From: Xiheimicrobium sp033763395
GTDB taxonomy: Bacteria > Myxococcota > Myxococcia > Myxococcales > Myxococcaceae
Assembly: GCA_033763395.1 (NCBI GenBank)
Contig: JANRKQ010000211.1
Location: forward strand, 33,994-97,993
Direction: 5' to 3'
Length of the DNA: 64,000 nucleotides
Shown piece by piece: positions 35,798 through 43,175 of this stretch. Below the pieces are notes generated by a model. It had not been told where the DNA came from. It saw only the letters and a list, made by a program, of their open reading frames with translations, and did no database searches. Position numbers and translations under genes: made by a program. The stretch's first letter is position 1; each line of letters begins with the position of its first letter.

Positions 35798-36762
35798 CGC
35801 TCGACGAGCTCGACGTGAAGACCGCCTTCGCGCTGCTGGGGCCCGGCTTCTTCGACGACGGTGCGTGGCGGCTGGTGACGCCTGCTGCCGACGGAGACAC
35901 CACCCTGTGGCTCGGGCCCTACGACGCCAGACCGCTCGCCGCGACCGGCCGGGCCGAGCGCGTCGACGTCACGCTCGCGCCAGCGGGCCCGGTGCCCGTG
36001 ACGCTGGACGAGACGGGCTTTCTCGCGGGCGTCGAGACGATTCGAGCGCGCATCGCCGCCGGAGACGTCTACCAGGTCAACCTCACCGTGCGCGCCCAGG
36101 TCGCCGACGTCGCCGGGAGCGTGCTCCTCTCGCGACTCTGCGCGCGCGGCGTGCCCCGCTTCGCCGCGTGGGTCCGGTGGCCCGGCGTGCCCGAGTTCGT
36201 GTCGGCCAGCCCGGAGCTGCTCGTCGAGACGAAGGGCCGGTGGATTCACGCCGAGCCGATGAAGGGCACCGCCAGGCCCGGCGAGTCGCAGCGACTGCTG
36301 GCGAGCGAGAAGGACGCCGCCGAGCTGGCGATGATCACCGACCTCACCCGGAACGATCTGCACCAGCTCTGTGAGCCGCGCTCGGTCCGCGTGACGGCGC
36401 CGCGCCGGCTGCTCGAGCTGCCCTACGTGCTGCAGGCGGTGAGCGACGTCGAAGGCACGCTGCGGCCGGGCCTCGCCATCGCCGAGGTGCTGCGCGTGAT
36501 GCACCCCGGCGGCTCGGTCACCGGAGCGCCCCGCCCTGCCGCGATGGCCGTCATCGCCGAGCTCGAACGTGCGCCCCGGCAGCTCTACTGCGGAACGCTG
36601 GGCGTCGAGACGAACGACCGGTTCCGCGCGGCGCTCCTCATTCGCACCGCGACGAAGTCGGCCGACGGCTGGGTCTACGGCGTGGGCAGCGGCATCACCT
36701 GGGACTCCGAAGCCCACGCCGAGCTCGCCGAAGTCCGCCTCAAGCTGGGCGCGCTGGGCTGA
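35794..36762 (+). CDS. pabB: Aminodeoxychorismate synthase component I (short PabB)
   Basis: A 322-residue chorismate-binding enzyme that aminates chorismate to 4-amino-4-deoxychorismate. Diagnostic motifs: G-D-V-Y-Q-V-N-L (about 90-97), S-A-S-P-E-L-L, and P-M-K-G-T with Lys157. This Lys is the PabB-type catalytic residue (TrpE has P-x-A-G-T). P-G-G-S-V-T-G-A-P-R (PabB-type, usually ending in K) and G-V-G-S-G-I-T-W-D-S follow. It lacks most of the N-terminal tryptophan-binding domain found in full-length PabB/TrpE, so it is a short form. Overlaps pabA by 4 bp. No pabC lyase lies next to it; that gene must be elsewhere. Confidence 0.9.
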   Translation: MTLDELDVKTAFALLGPGFFDDGAWRLVTPAADGDTTLWLGPYDARPLAATGRAERVDVTLAPAGPVPVTLDETGFLAGVETIRARIAAGDVYQVNLTVRAQVADVAGSVLLSRLCARGVPRFAAWVRWPGVPEFVSASPELLVETKGRWIHAEPMKGTARPGESQRLLASEKDAAELAMITDLTRNDLHQLCEPRSVRVTAPRRLLELPYVLQAVSDVEGTLRPGLAIAEVLRVMHPGGSVTGAPRPAAMAVIAELERAPRQLYCGTLGVETNDRFRAALLIRTATKSADGWVYGVGSGITWDSEAHAELAEVRLKLGALG

Positions 36763-36904
36763 CGCTCCTGAGCGCGCAATTCCTGCGCGCCCGCTCGGAA
36801 GAATCATCGGGAAATTCGCCGGAATCTCCGCGGGGGTGGCCCGCATCCTCGCCTTCGAACGCGTCGCACTTCCGCGAACCGCGAATCACCCGAAGGAGAA
36901 CGCC

Positions 36905-37108
36905 ATGCTCGCCAAGATCCTCCCGTCCAACGAAGGCACTGTTGACCGTATCCTCCGCGTCGTCGTCGGCCTCGGTGCGCTGAGCACCGTGTTCGTCGGC
37001 CCGCAGTCGAGCTGGGGCCTGCTGGGCCTCATTCCGCTGGTGACGGGCCTCGTCGGCAGCTGCCCCATCTACACGATGTTCGGCTTCAACACCGGCGCGA
37101 AGAAGTAA
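36905..37108 (+). CDS. DUF2892 small membrane protein
   Basis: A 67-residue protein with the DUF2892 pattern: N-x-G-T-V-D-R-I-L-R-V-V-V-G-L start, two hydrophobic helices (about 17-34 and 38-56), and G-S-C-P-I-Y-T-M-F-G between helix 2 and the end. The single Cys is conserved in this family, which is often found beside rhodanese domains (as in YgaP). The ATG is preceded by GAAGGAG at an ideal distance. Function unknown. Followed by a hairpin. Confidence 0.9.
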   Translation: MLAKILPSNEGTVDRILRVVVGLGALSTVFVGPQSSWGLLGLIPLVTGLVGSCPIYTMFGFNTGAKK

Positions 37109-37118
37109 GACGAACGCA

Positions 37119-37147
37119 CGGCCGGGAGGCTTCGAGGCTCCCGGTCG
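37119..37147 (+). terminator. GC-rich hairpin after the DUF2892 gene
   Basis: CGGCCGGGAG (37119-37128) pairs with CTCCCGGTCG (37138-37147) over 10 bp with one G-U pair and a 9-base loop. It sits 10 bp after the stop codon. No U-run follows, so it may act as a pause or rho-assisted terminator. Confidence 0.45.
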
Positions 37148-37207
37148 TGGCCAGTGGGTTGCAGACGTTCAGGCGTCATGACGGCGCCTGGCTCAGGAGA
37201 GACGACG

Positions 37208-37774
37208 ATGGCCGAAGACCTCCAGCTCGTTCGGCAGGCCCGCGACGGAGACGCGCGCGCCTTCGGCGAGCTGGTGGTGGCGCATCGGGGGCCCGTCTTC
37301 CGCTTCGCGCGCAGGCTCCTCAAGGACGACGCCGCGGCGGAGGACGTGCTGCAAGAGACGTTTCTCACCGCGCACCGCCGGCTCGGCACCTGGCGAGGCG
37401 AGGGCAGCTTCAAGAGCTGGCTGTTCGCCATCGCGCGCAGCGAGGTGCTGATGCAGCGCCGGCGCCGCGTCGGTGAGCCGAAGGACTGGGAGCCGATGGA
37501 GTCGTTGCCCGAGCTGGGCGCCGAGGCCGGCTGGGGCCAGGCGATGGACCCGCAGGCCCTCTCGGAGAAGCTCGAAGCCCGCGCCCACCTCGAGGCGGCG
37601 CTCAGCACGCTCGACGACGCTGAACGCGAGGTCGTGCTGCTGCGCGACGTCGAGGGCTTGTCGGGAGAAGACACCGCGGCCGCGCTGGGCTTGTCGCTGG
37701 CCGCCATGAAGAGCCGCCTCCACCGCGCCCGCTTGCGCCTGGTGGCCGCCGTGAAGAAAGGTGGCACCCCATGA
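37208..37774 (+). CDS. ECF-type RNA polymerase sigma factor
   Basis: A 188-residue sigma-70 family protein with region 2 (about 5-75: 'DGDARAFGELVVAHRGPVFRF' pattern, D-D-A-A-A-E-D-V-L-Q-E-T-F and W-L-F-A-I-A-R) and region 4 (about 128-180: L-D-D-A-E-R-E-V-V-L-L-R-D-V-E-G-L-S ... A-A-M-K-S-R-L-H-R-A-R). There is no region 3, as in all ECF factors. The start ATG follows AGGAGAG. It overlaps the next gene, a zinc anti-sigma factor, by 4 bp, so it is presumably kept inactive by it. Target promoter and inducing signal are unknown. Confidence 0.93.
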   Translation: MAEDLQLVRQARDGDARAFGELVVAHRGPVFRFARRLLKDDAAAEDVLQETFLTAHRRLGTWRGEGSFKSWLFAIARSEVLMQRRRRVGEPKDWEPMESLPELGAEAGWGQAMDPQALSEKLEARAHLEAALSTLDDAEREVVLLRDVEGLSGEDTAAALGLSLAAMKSRLHRARLRLVAAVKKGGTP

Positions 37775-38022
37775 GCGTCGAAAAGCTCGTCGCCGGGCTC
37801 AAGTGCTTCGAAGTGCTCGCGCGACTGTCCGACTACCTCGACGGCGACCTGCCCGCGGCGGACAAGGCGCAGGTGGAAGCGCACCTCGCCGGCTGTGACG
37901 AGTGCACCCGCTTCGGCGGAGAGTTCGGGCAGGTCGTCACGTCACTGCGCCAGACGCTCGGCGTCGAGGCCGACGCGCCGTCGACGGTCGCCCGGAAGCT
38001 CGACGAGGCCCTGAGCCGCTGA
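37771..38022 (+). CDS. Zinc-finger anti-sigma factor
   Basis: An 83-residue soluble ZAS-type anti-sigma factor. Cys12 followed by H-L-A-G-C-D-E-C (His and two Cys in H-x3-C-x2-C) gives the zinc site. The helical start R-L-S-D-Y-L-D-G-D-L-P is typical of the zf-HC2 family. No TM segment, so it acts in the cytoplasm, as in redox-sensing RsrA-like proteins. Overlap ATGA with the sigma factor predicts equal synthesis of the pair. Oxidation or metal loss as the trigger is only an analogy. Confidence 0.9.
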   Translation: MSVEKLVAGLKCFEVLARLSDYLDGDLPAADKAQVEAHLAGCDECTRFGGEFGQVVTSLRQTLGVEADAPSTVARKLDEALSR

Positions 38023-38048
38023 CCTGACGGCCCGGCCTCTGATGCCGC

Positions 38049-39653
38049 TCACCCGCGCAGGATGCGGACGTAGAGGCGGCGCAGGTCTTCGTTGATCTTC
38101 ACGAAGTCCGTCTTGCCCTTCTCGTCCTTCAGCTGCTTGTCGAGGTCGGCGGCGATGCCCTGGGCGGCCTTCATCGCCTCGGGGTTGTCGTTGATGAGCC
38201 AGTTGGTGGCCTGGATGATGGACAGGCGCGCGTCGAGGTTCTGCTCCTTGAGGCGCTTGAAGAGCTCCGGGGCCAGCGCGGCGTTGTTCGAGCGGCCCAC
38301 CTCGGCCGCGGCGCGCTCACGCACGGTGTCGGACTTGTCGTCGAGCTTCTTGGCCCAGCAGGCCGAGTCGGCCTTGCACTCGGCGGCGGCCTCGAGGCGG
38401 GCGCGGTGCTCCTTCACGCGGGCCACGTGGCGCTTGGCCGCTTCGTCAGGGCCGTTCTTGCAGTCCGGGTGGCCCTCTTCCTCGCCCTTGCAGCCCTCGG
38501 CCGTCTTCTTCGCCTCGTCGGCGGTGGCCTTGTCGAACGCCGCCATGTCCTTCTCGGTGCCGAGCAGCGTGATGCCGCGCATGATCTCGTCGCGGGCGTC
38601 CCAGTACGGCGACTTGCCGAGGAAGGTGATGAGCGCAGGCACGCCCTCGGGGTTACCGATGCGCACGAGCGCGAAGATGGCCTCGCGCACCACGCCGGCG
38701 TCGGTCTTCGCGTCGGTGACGAGCGCCGACAGGGGCTTCACGGCGTTCTTCGAGCGCATGCGGCCGAGCGCGTCGGCGGCGCGGCCCTGGAGGATCGCCT
38801 TGATGTCGTCGAAGTCGGTCTTCGGGTTCAGCATCGAGATGAGGGTCTTCTCGGCGCGCAGGTCGGCGAGGTCGCCGAGCACCTGGGCCGACTTGGCCTG
38901 CAGGGCGACGTCCTTCACGTTGTTCTTCTCGGCCCAGGCGTAGAGCTCCTTGTCGGTGCGGTCGAGCACCGGCACCAGCGCGTCGGCGGCCGGCTTGCCC
39001 AGCTGGTACAGGGCGAAGGACGACTCGAGGTAGAAGCTGACGCCCTTGCGCTCCTTGAACATGGCCTTCACCAGCGTGGGCACGGCGCGCGGGTCACCCA
39101 GGTTGCCGAGCGCGATGATGGCCTTCTTGGTGATGAAGGTCTCGATGGTGTCGTCCGAGGCGATGCCGTTGAGGGCCTCGAAGCCCTCCTTGGCCTTGAG
39201 GTCGCCGAGCGCGTCGATGGCCGCGATGACGGTGTAGTTGTCCTTCACGCTCAAGAGCTTCACCAGCGTCTGGGCGGCCTTCGCGCTGCCGATGTTGCCC
39301 AGGGCGTTGGCGATCTCCTTGTCGAGGTTCTTCTCGTCGGTGTCGGCCGGCGAGAGGACGATGGCGTCGGTGAGGGCGTCGATGCTCGACTCGCTCTTCG
39401 CTTCGCCCAGCACGCGGGCGATGTCGGCCTTCACCTCGGCGGACTTCTCGGCGGAAAGGCGCGCGTGCAGCATCGGCAGCATGGCCGGGCCCATGTTCTT
39501 GCTCGAGCGCAGGGCCTCGACGGCGGCCTTCTTCTCCTTCTTGCTCTTGGCGCCCTCGATGCGCTTCTCCCAGTACTCGGGCGTCGACGGGTCTGACTTG
39601 CAGCCCGAGACGCTCAGCACCAGCACCAGGCCAACCGGCATCAACCAACGCAT
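38049..39653 (-). CDS. HEAT-repeat lipoprotein
   Basis: A 534-residue lipoprotein (leader V-L-S-V-S-G-C, acyl Cys 18). The mature part is built of paired helices of about 35-40 residues with the HEAT/PBS-lyase pattern (D-x-x-x-R-x-x-A-x-x-A-L-G, e.g. A-N-A-L-G-N-I-G and A-D-A-L-G-R-M). About ten units run from residue 45 to the end, interrupted near 400-440 by a charged segment containing four Cys (C-K-G-E-E-E-G-H-P-D-C-K and C-K-A-D-S-A-C). Scaffolding for protein-protein contact in the envelope is likely; partner unknown. It converges with the anti-sigma gene. Confidence 0.85.
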   Translation of the reverse strand: MRWLMPVGLVLVLSVSGCKSDPSTPEYWEKRIEGAKSKKEKKAAVEALRSSKNMGPAMLPMLHARLSAEKSAEVKADIARVLGEAKSESSIDALTDAIVLSPADTDEKNLDKEIANALGNIGSAKAAQTLVKLLSVKDNYTVIAAIDALGDLKAKEGFEALNGIASDDTIETFITKKAIIALGNLGDPRAVPTLVKAMFKERKGVSFYLESSFALYQLGKPAADALVPVLDRTDKELYAWAEKNNVKDVALQAKSAQVLGDLADLRAEKTLISMLNPKTDFDDIKAILQGRAADALGRMRSKNAVKPLSALVTDAKTDAGVVREAIFALVRIGNPEGVPALITFLGKSPYWDARDEIMRGITLLGTEKDMAAFDKATADEAKKTAEGCKGEEEGHPDCKNGPDEAAKRHVARVKEHRARLEAAAECKADSACWAKKLDDKSDTVRERAAAEVGRSNNAALAPELFKRLKEQNLDARLSIIQATNWLINDNPEAMKAAQGIAADLDKQLKDEKGKTDFVKINEDLRRLYVRILRG

Positions 39654-39792
39654 GTGAACCCCCTCGCGGGTGAGCCGGCTCCCCGGAACCGGCGGTGAAA
39701 CGTGCGGCCTCGTAGACCTGCGATTGGTGGGGGTCAACGCCGACCTGTCGACGCGCGGCGTTGTGCGCGACGTGCGTGGTAGAGGGCACGGC

Positions 39793-40719
39793 ATGCCGCG
39801 CATCGTGTTCATGGGGACGCCGCAGTTCGCCGTGAAGTCGCTCGAGGCCTGCCTCGAGCTGGGCGAGGTGGTGGCCGTCGTCACCCAGCCGGACAAGCCG
39901 CGCGGCCGCGGGCACGAGGTGTCGTTCTCTCCGGTGAAGCAGCTCGCGGTCGAGAAGGGGCTCACCGTGCTGCAGCCGGTGAAGCTTCGGGGAACGAGCT
40001 TCGCGAGCGAGCTGGCCGCGCTGAAGCCAGACGTGGCCGTGGTGACGGCCTACGGCAAGATTCTCCCCAGAGACGTGCTCGAGGTGCCGGCGCGTGGGTG
40101 CGTCAACGTGCACGCGTCGTTGTTGCCGCGGTTCCGGGGTGCGGCGCCGATTCAGTGGGCCATCGCCGAGGGTGACGAGAAGACGGGCGTGTGCCTGATG
40201 CAGATGGACGAGGGCATGGACACGGGCGGCGTCATCGACCGCGCCGAGCGGCCCATCGGCCCGAAGGACACGTCGGCGAGCCTGCACGACGTGCTGTCGG
40301 TGCTGGGCGGCGAGGTGCTGAAGCGCGCGCTCCCGCGCTACCTCGCGGGCGAGCTGAAGCCGGAGCCGCAGCCCACCGAGGGCGTGGTGATGGCGCCGAT
40401 GATTCGCAAAGAAGACGGCGCGCTCGACTTCTCGAAGCCGGCGGTGGCGCTGGAGCGGCGGCTGCGCGCGTTCACCCCCTGGCCCGGAGCGTTCACGACG
40501 CTCGACGGCGCGCTCTTCAAGGTGCACGCCGCGACGGTGGGCACCGGCCATGGAGCGCCCGGCACGGTGCTGTCGGCAGGGCCCCACGGCCTCGAGGTGG
40601 CGTGCGGCGAAGGCTCGCTGGTGATGACGGCGGTGCAGCTCGAGGGGAAGCGGGTGATGACGGCGCAGGAGTTCCTGGCTGGAAAGAAGCTGACCGTCGG
40701 CTCGACGCCGTTTCGCTGA
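39793..40719 (+). CDS. fmt: Methionyl-tRNA formyltransferase
   Basis: A 308-residue enzyme that formylates Met-tRNA(fMet) with 10-formyl-THF. Motifs: M-G-T-P-x-F-A-V at the start, the formyltransferase signature N-V-H-A-S-L-L-P-R-F-R-G-A-A-P-I-Q (Asn, His catalytic residues, about 107-123), and M-D-E-G-M-D-T-G-G (with catalytic Asp, about 139-147). The C-terminal OB-like domain follows. Length is normal. No def gene (peptide deformylase) is next to it, unlike many bacteria; instead the AroQ-like gene and rsmB follow in the same direction, giving an fmt-x-rsmB operon. Confidence 0.96.
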   Translation: MPRIVFMGTPQFAVKSLEACLELGEVVAVVTQPDKPRGRGHEVSFSPVKQLAVEKGLTVLQPVKLRGTSFASELAALKPDVAVVTAYGKILPRDVLEVPARGCVNVHASLLPRFRGAAPIQWAIAEGDEKTGVCLMQMDEGMDTGGVIDRAERPIGPKDTSASLHDVLSVLGGEVLKRALPRYLAGELKPEPQPTEGVVMAPMIRKEDGALDFSKPAVALERRLRAFTPWPGAFTTLDGALFKVHAATVGTGHGAPGTVLSAGPHGLEVACGEGSLVMTAVQLEGKRVMTAQEFLAGKKLTVGSTPFR

Positions 40720-40759
40720 AGGTCGATTCGGGCGGCGTCTGGCGCTACACGCGGCTTTC

Positions 40760-41626
40760 ATGACGCACCGAGTGCTCGTTCTCCACGGCCCGCTCCTCGA
40801 CCTCGAGGCGGTCCTCGGCCAGCCGCTCTCCAGCCTCGACGAGGCGCTCGTCGCGAAGGGCGAGGAGCTCGGGCTCGAGGTCGACACCATTCAGGCCATC
40901 GGCGAGGCCGAGCTGGTCAAGGCGCTCCTCGAGCGGCGGGAAGGCCTCACCGGCGTCGTCGTCAACCCGTCGTCACTCGCGCCCACCGCGTACACGCTGG
41001 CGGACGCCCTCACGGCGCTGGGGGTGCCCTCGGTCGAGGTGCAGCTTCAGCACGACGCCAGGTCCCGCGGGCGGAGCGCCCTCAAGCGCGTCGTCGACAA
41101 GCAGTTCCACGGGCACGGCGTCGACGGGTACTTCAAGGCCCTCGCCTCGCTCGCGAAGGGCGCCGCGCACGCGTCTGACGCCGTGAAGCCCCCGGCCGCT
41201 CCCGAGTCCGCGAAGCAGGCGGACGCCGACGAGCCCGGTGAAGCGACCCCACCCGCGCGCGGAAAGACGATCGGCCGCAAGCCCCCTCCTCCAGCCCAGC
41301 CCGCCACCGCCGAGCGCTCCGGGAAGACCATCGGACGCAGGCCCTCGACCGCCGTGACAGCGGCTCCATCGTCGGCGACGCCGCCCGCACCGGCGGGCGC
41401 CATCACCCGCGCGATGGTGAAGGCCCAGCTCTCGGCCCGGCTCTCGAAGACCGTCTCGCCTGAAGACTTCGCCGCGTGGGCCCGCACCCAGTGGCTCGCG
41501 CTGCAGCGTGGTGCGCCCGCCGAGCCCGGCCACAAAGACGCGCTCGAAGAGCTGCTCCTCATGCTCTCGACCACCGCGAAGGCGTCTGACCACGTCATCC
41601 TCTCGTACGCGGCGAAGCTCCCATGA
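40760..41626 (+). CDS. AroQ-like pseudoenzyme with GKTIGR linker
   Basis: A 288-residue protein. Residues 1-135 resemble type II 3-dehydroquinate dehydratase ('VLVLHGPLLDL', V-V-V-N-P-S-S-L-A, 'DALTALGVPSVEVQL'). Of the active-site residues known in AroQ, the N-terminal Asn is replaced (G-P-L-L-D for G-P-N-L-N), the Arg and Tyr of the R-E-x-x-x-Y-G loop are absent, and the two active-site His (in Y-T-H-T and E-V-H-x-S-N) are replaced by Pro/Gln. It is thus probably not a dehydratase. A Pro/Ala-rich linker holds two copies of G-K-T-I-G-R-K/R-P (about 171 and 190), then a helical C-terminal domain of ~75 residues. It overlaps rsmB by 4 bp (ATGA), suggesting a role linked to translation or rRNA modification. 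Confidence 0.75.
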   Translation: MTHRVLVLHGPLLDLEAVLGQPLSSLDEALVAKGEELGLEVDTIQAIGEAELVKALLERREGLTGVVVNPSSLAPTAYTLADALTALGVPSVEVQLQHDARSRGRSALKRVVDKQFHGHGVDGYFKALASLAKGAAHASDAVKPPAAPESAKQADADEPGEATPPARGKTIGRKPPPPAQPATAERSGKTIGRRPSTAVTAAPSSATPPAPAGAITRAMVKAQLSARLSKTVSPEDFAAWARTQWLALQRGAPAEPGHKDALEELLLMLSTTAKASDHVILSYAAKLP

Positions 41627-42960
41627 GCGCCCCGCGCAGACCCGCCCGCAAGCCGCTCTCGGCCCGCGCGCTCGCCATTCAAGTCATGGCCCGCGTGGCC
41701 GCCACCGACGCGTACCTGAACGTCGTGCTCGACTCGGTGCTCGACGAGTTCCAGCCGAAGGACCCACGCGACGCCGGCCTCATCACCGAGCTCTGCTACG
41801 GCGCCACCCGGCGGCTGCTCGTGCTCGACTACGCCCTCACCACCGTCGCCGACCGCAAGCTCGAGTCCATCGAGGACAAGGTGCTCGCCGCCCTTCGCCT
41901 CGGCGCGTACCAGCTCTTCTTCATGCGCGTGCCGAAGCACGCCGCCGTCGGAGAGACCGTCGACGCGCTGAAGTCCGTCGGGCTCGAGCGCGCCAGCGGC
42001 TTCGTCAACGCCATCTTGCGCAAGCTCTCGGCGCTCGAGGCGCCGCCGCTTCCGTCGGCCGACCCCGTCGAGACCCTCGCCATCCAGACCTCGCACCCCG
42101 CGTGGCTCGTGCGTCGCTGGCAACGGCAGTTCGGCCCGGACCGCGCGCGCGCGATGCTCGACGCCGACAACGAGCCGCCGAAGGTCGTCATTCGCGCCAA
42201 CACCTCGAAGGTGACGCGCGATGGGCTCCTCGCGCAGCTCACCGAAGCGGGCGTCGAGGCCACCGCCACCACCACCTCGCCGGTCGGCATCGTGCTCGCG
42301 AGCCCCGGCCGCGTGGAAGACCTGCTCGGCTACGACGAGGGCCTCTGGCAGGTACAGGACGAGGCCGCGCAGCTCGTCGGCGTCTACGCCCAGGTGCCGC
42401 CCACCGCGAAGGTGCTCGACGCCTGCGCCGCGCCCGGCGGCAAGGCCTGCCACCTGGCCGAGACGAACGAGGTGCTCGCCGTCGACGTGCACGAGAACAA
42501 GCTGCCCAAAATCGAGGGCGAAGCGCGCCGCCTCGGCCTCAAGGAGCGCCTTTCCTCCCGCGCCCTCGACGCCGCGCACCTGCCCGAGGACCTCGGTGAG
42601 TTCGACGTGGTGATGGTCGACGCGCCCTGCTCGGGCCTGGGCACGCTGCGCCGCCACCCGGAGCTGCGCTACCGCCGCCAGGAGAAGGACTTCGCGGGCC
42701 TCGCGACGCTCCAGCGGGAGATTCTGGAGTCCTGCCAGCGCCACGTCGCGCCCGGCGGCCTGCTCGTCTACGCGGTGTGCACGACGGATACGACCGAGGG
42801 GCCTGACCAGGTCGAGCTGTTCCTCCGCAGCCACCCGGACTTCACCGCCGAGCCCCCGCGTGGGCTGACGCTGCCGATGGTGCAGGCGTACCTGCGCACC
42901 CTGCCCGGCCCCGAGGGCTTCGACGGCTTCTTCGCGGCCCGCCTGCGGCGCATGTACTGA
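41623..42960 (+). CDS. rsmB: 16S rRNA m5C967 methyltransferase
   Basis: A 445-residue protein. An N-terminal NusB-like helical domain (about 10-145) precedes a PUA-like linker and the SAM-dependent methyltransferase (about 230-440). It has the SAM motif V-L-D-A-C-A-A-P-G-G-K, motif IV D-A-P-C-S-G-L-G-T-L-R-R-H-P-E with one of the two active Cys, and motif VI Y-A-V-C-T-T with the catalytic Cys. This is the standard RsmB/Sun plan. It methylates C967 of 16S rRNA in E. coli. Coupled by a 4-bp overlap to the AroQ-like gene. Confidence 0.94.
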   Translation: MSAPRRPARKPLSARALAIQVMARVAATDAYLNVVLDSVLDEFQPKDPRDAGLITELCYGATRRLLVLDYALTTVADRKLESIEDKVLAALRLGAYQLFFMRVPKHAAVGETVDALKSVGLERASGFVNAILRKLSALEAPPLPSADPVETLAIQTSHPAWLVRRWQRQFGPDRARAMLDADNEPPKVVIRANTSKVTRDGLLAQLTEAGVEATATTTSPVGIVLASPGRVEDLLGYDEGLWQVQDEAAQLVGVYAQVPPTAKVLDACAAPGGKACHLAETNEVLAVDVHENKLPKIEGEARRLGLKERLSSRALDAAHLPEDLGEFDVVMVDAPCSGLGTLRRHPELRYRRQEKDFAGLATLQREILESCQRHVAPGGLLVYAVCTTDTTEGPDQVELFLRSHPDFTAEPPRGLTLPMVQAYLRTLPGPEGFDGFFAARLRRMY

Positions 42961-43175
42961 AGCCCCTGGCCGCCCGGCAGCCGGCCCGCTGGGCGTCGCT
43001 GGACTTGAAGTCGTTCACGAACTCTTCGACGCGCACGAAAGCGGGGCGGGTGCCCCCGCGAGCTTCAGACCGCGGCACCGTCGTCGGGGCGCCACGACCC
43101 CCCAAATGCCAGCGACGGCTGGCTCGCTTGACTGAGCACGGCCAAATCGCCGTGCCGCGTGTAAGGTGCCCGCTC

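Noticed and set aside
35794..36762. TrpE (anthranilate synthase) instead of PabB
   Set aside because: P-M-K-G-T with Lys and P-G-G-S-V-T-G-A-P are PabB-type motifs, and no trp genes are nearby.
40760..41165. Functional AroQ (3-dehydroquinate dehydratase)
   Set aside because: The active-site Asn, Arg, Tyr and His residues of the family are replaced.
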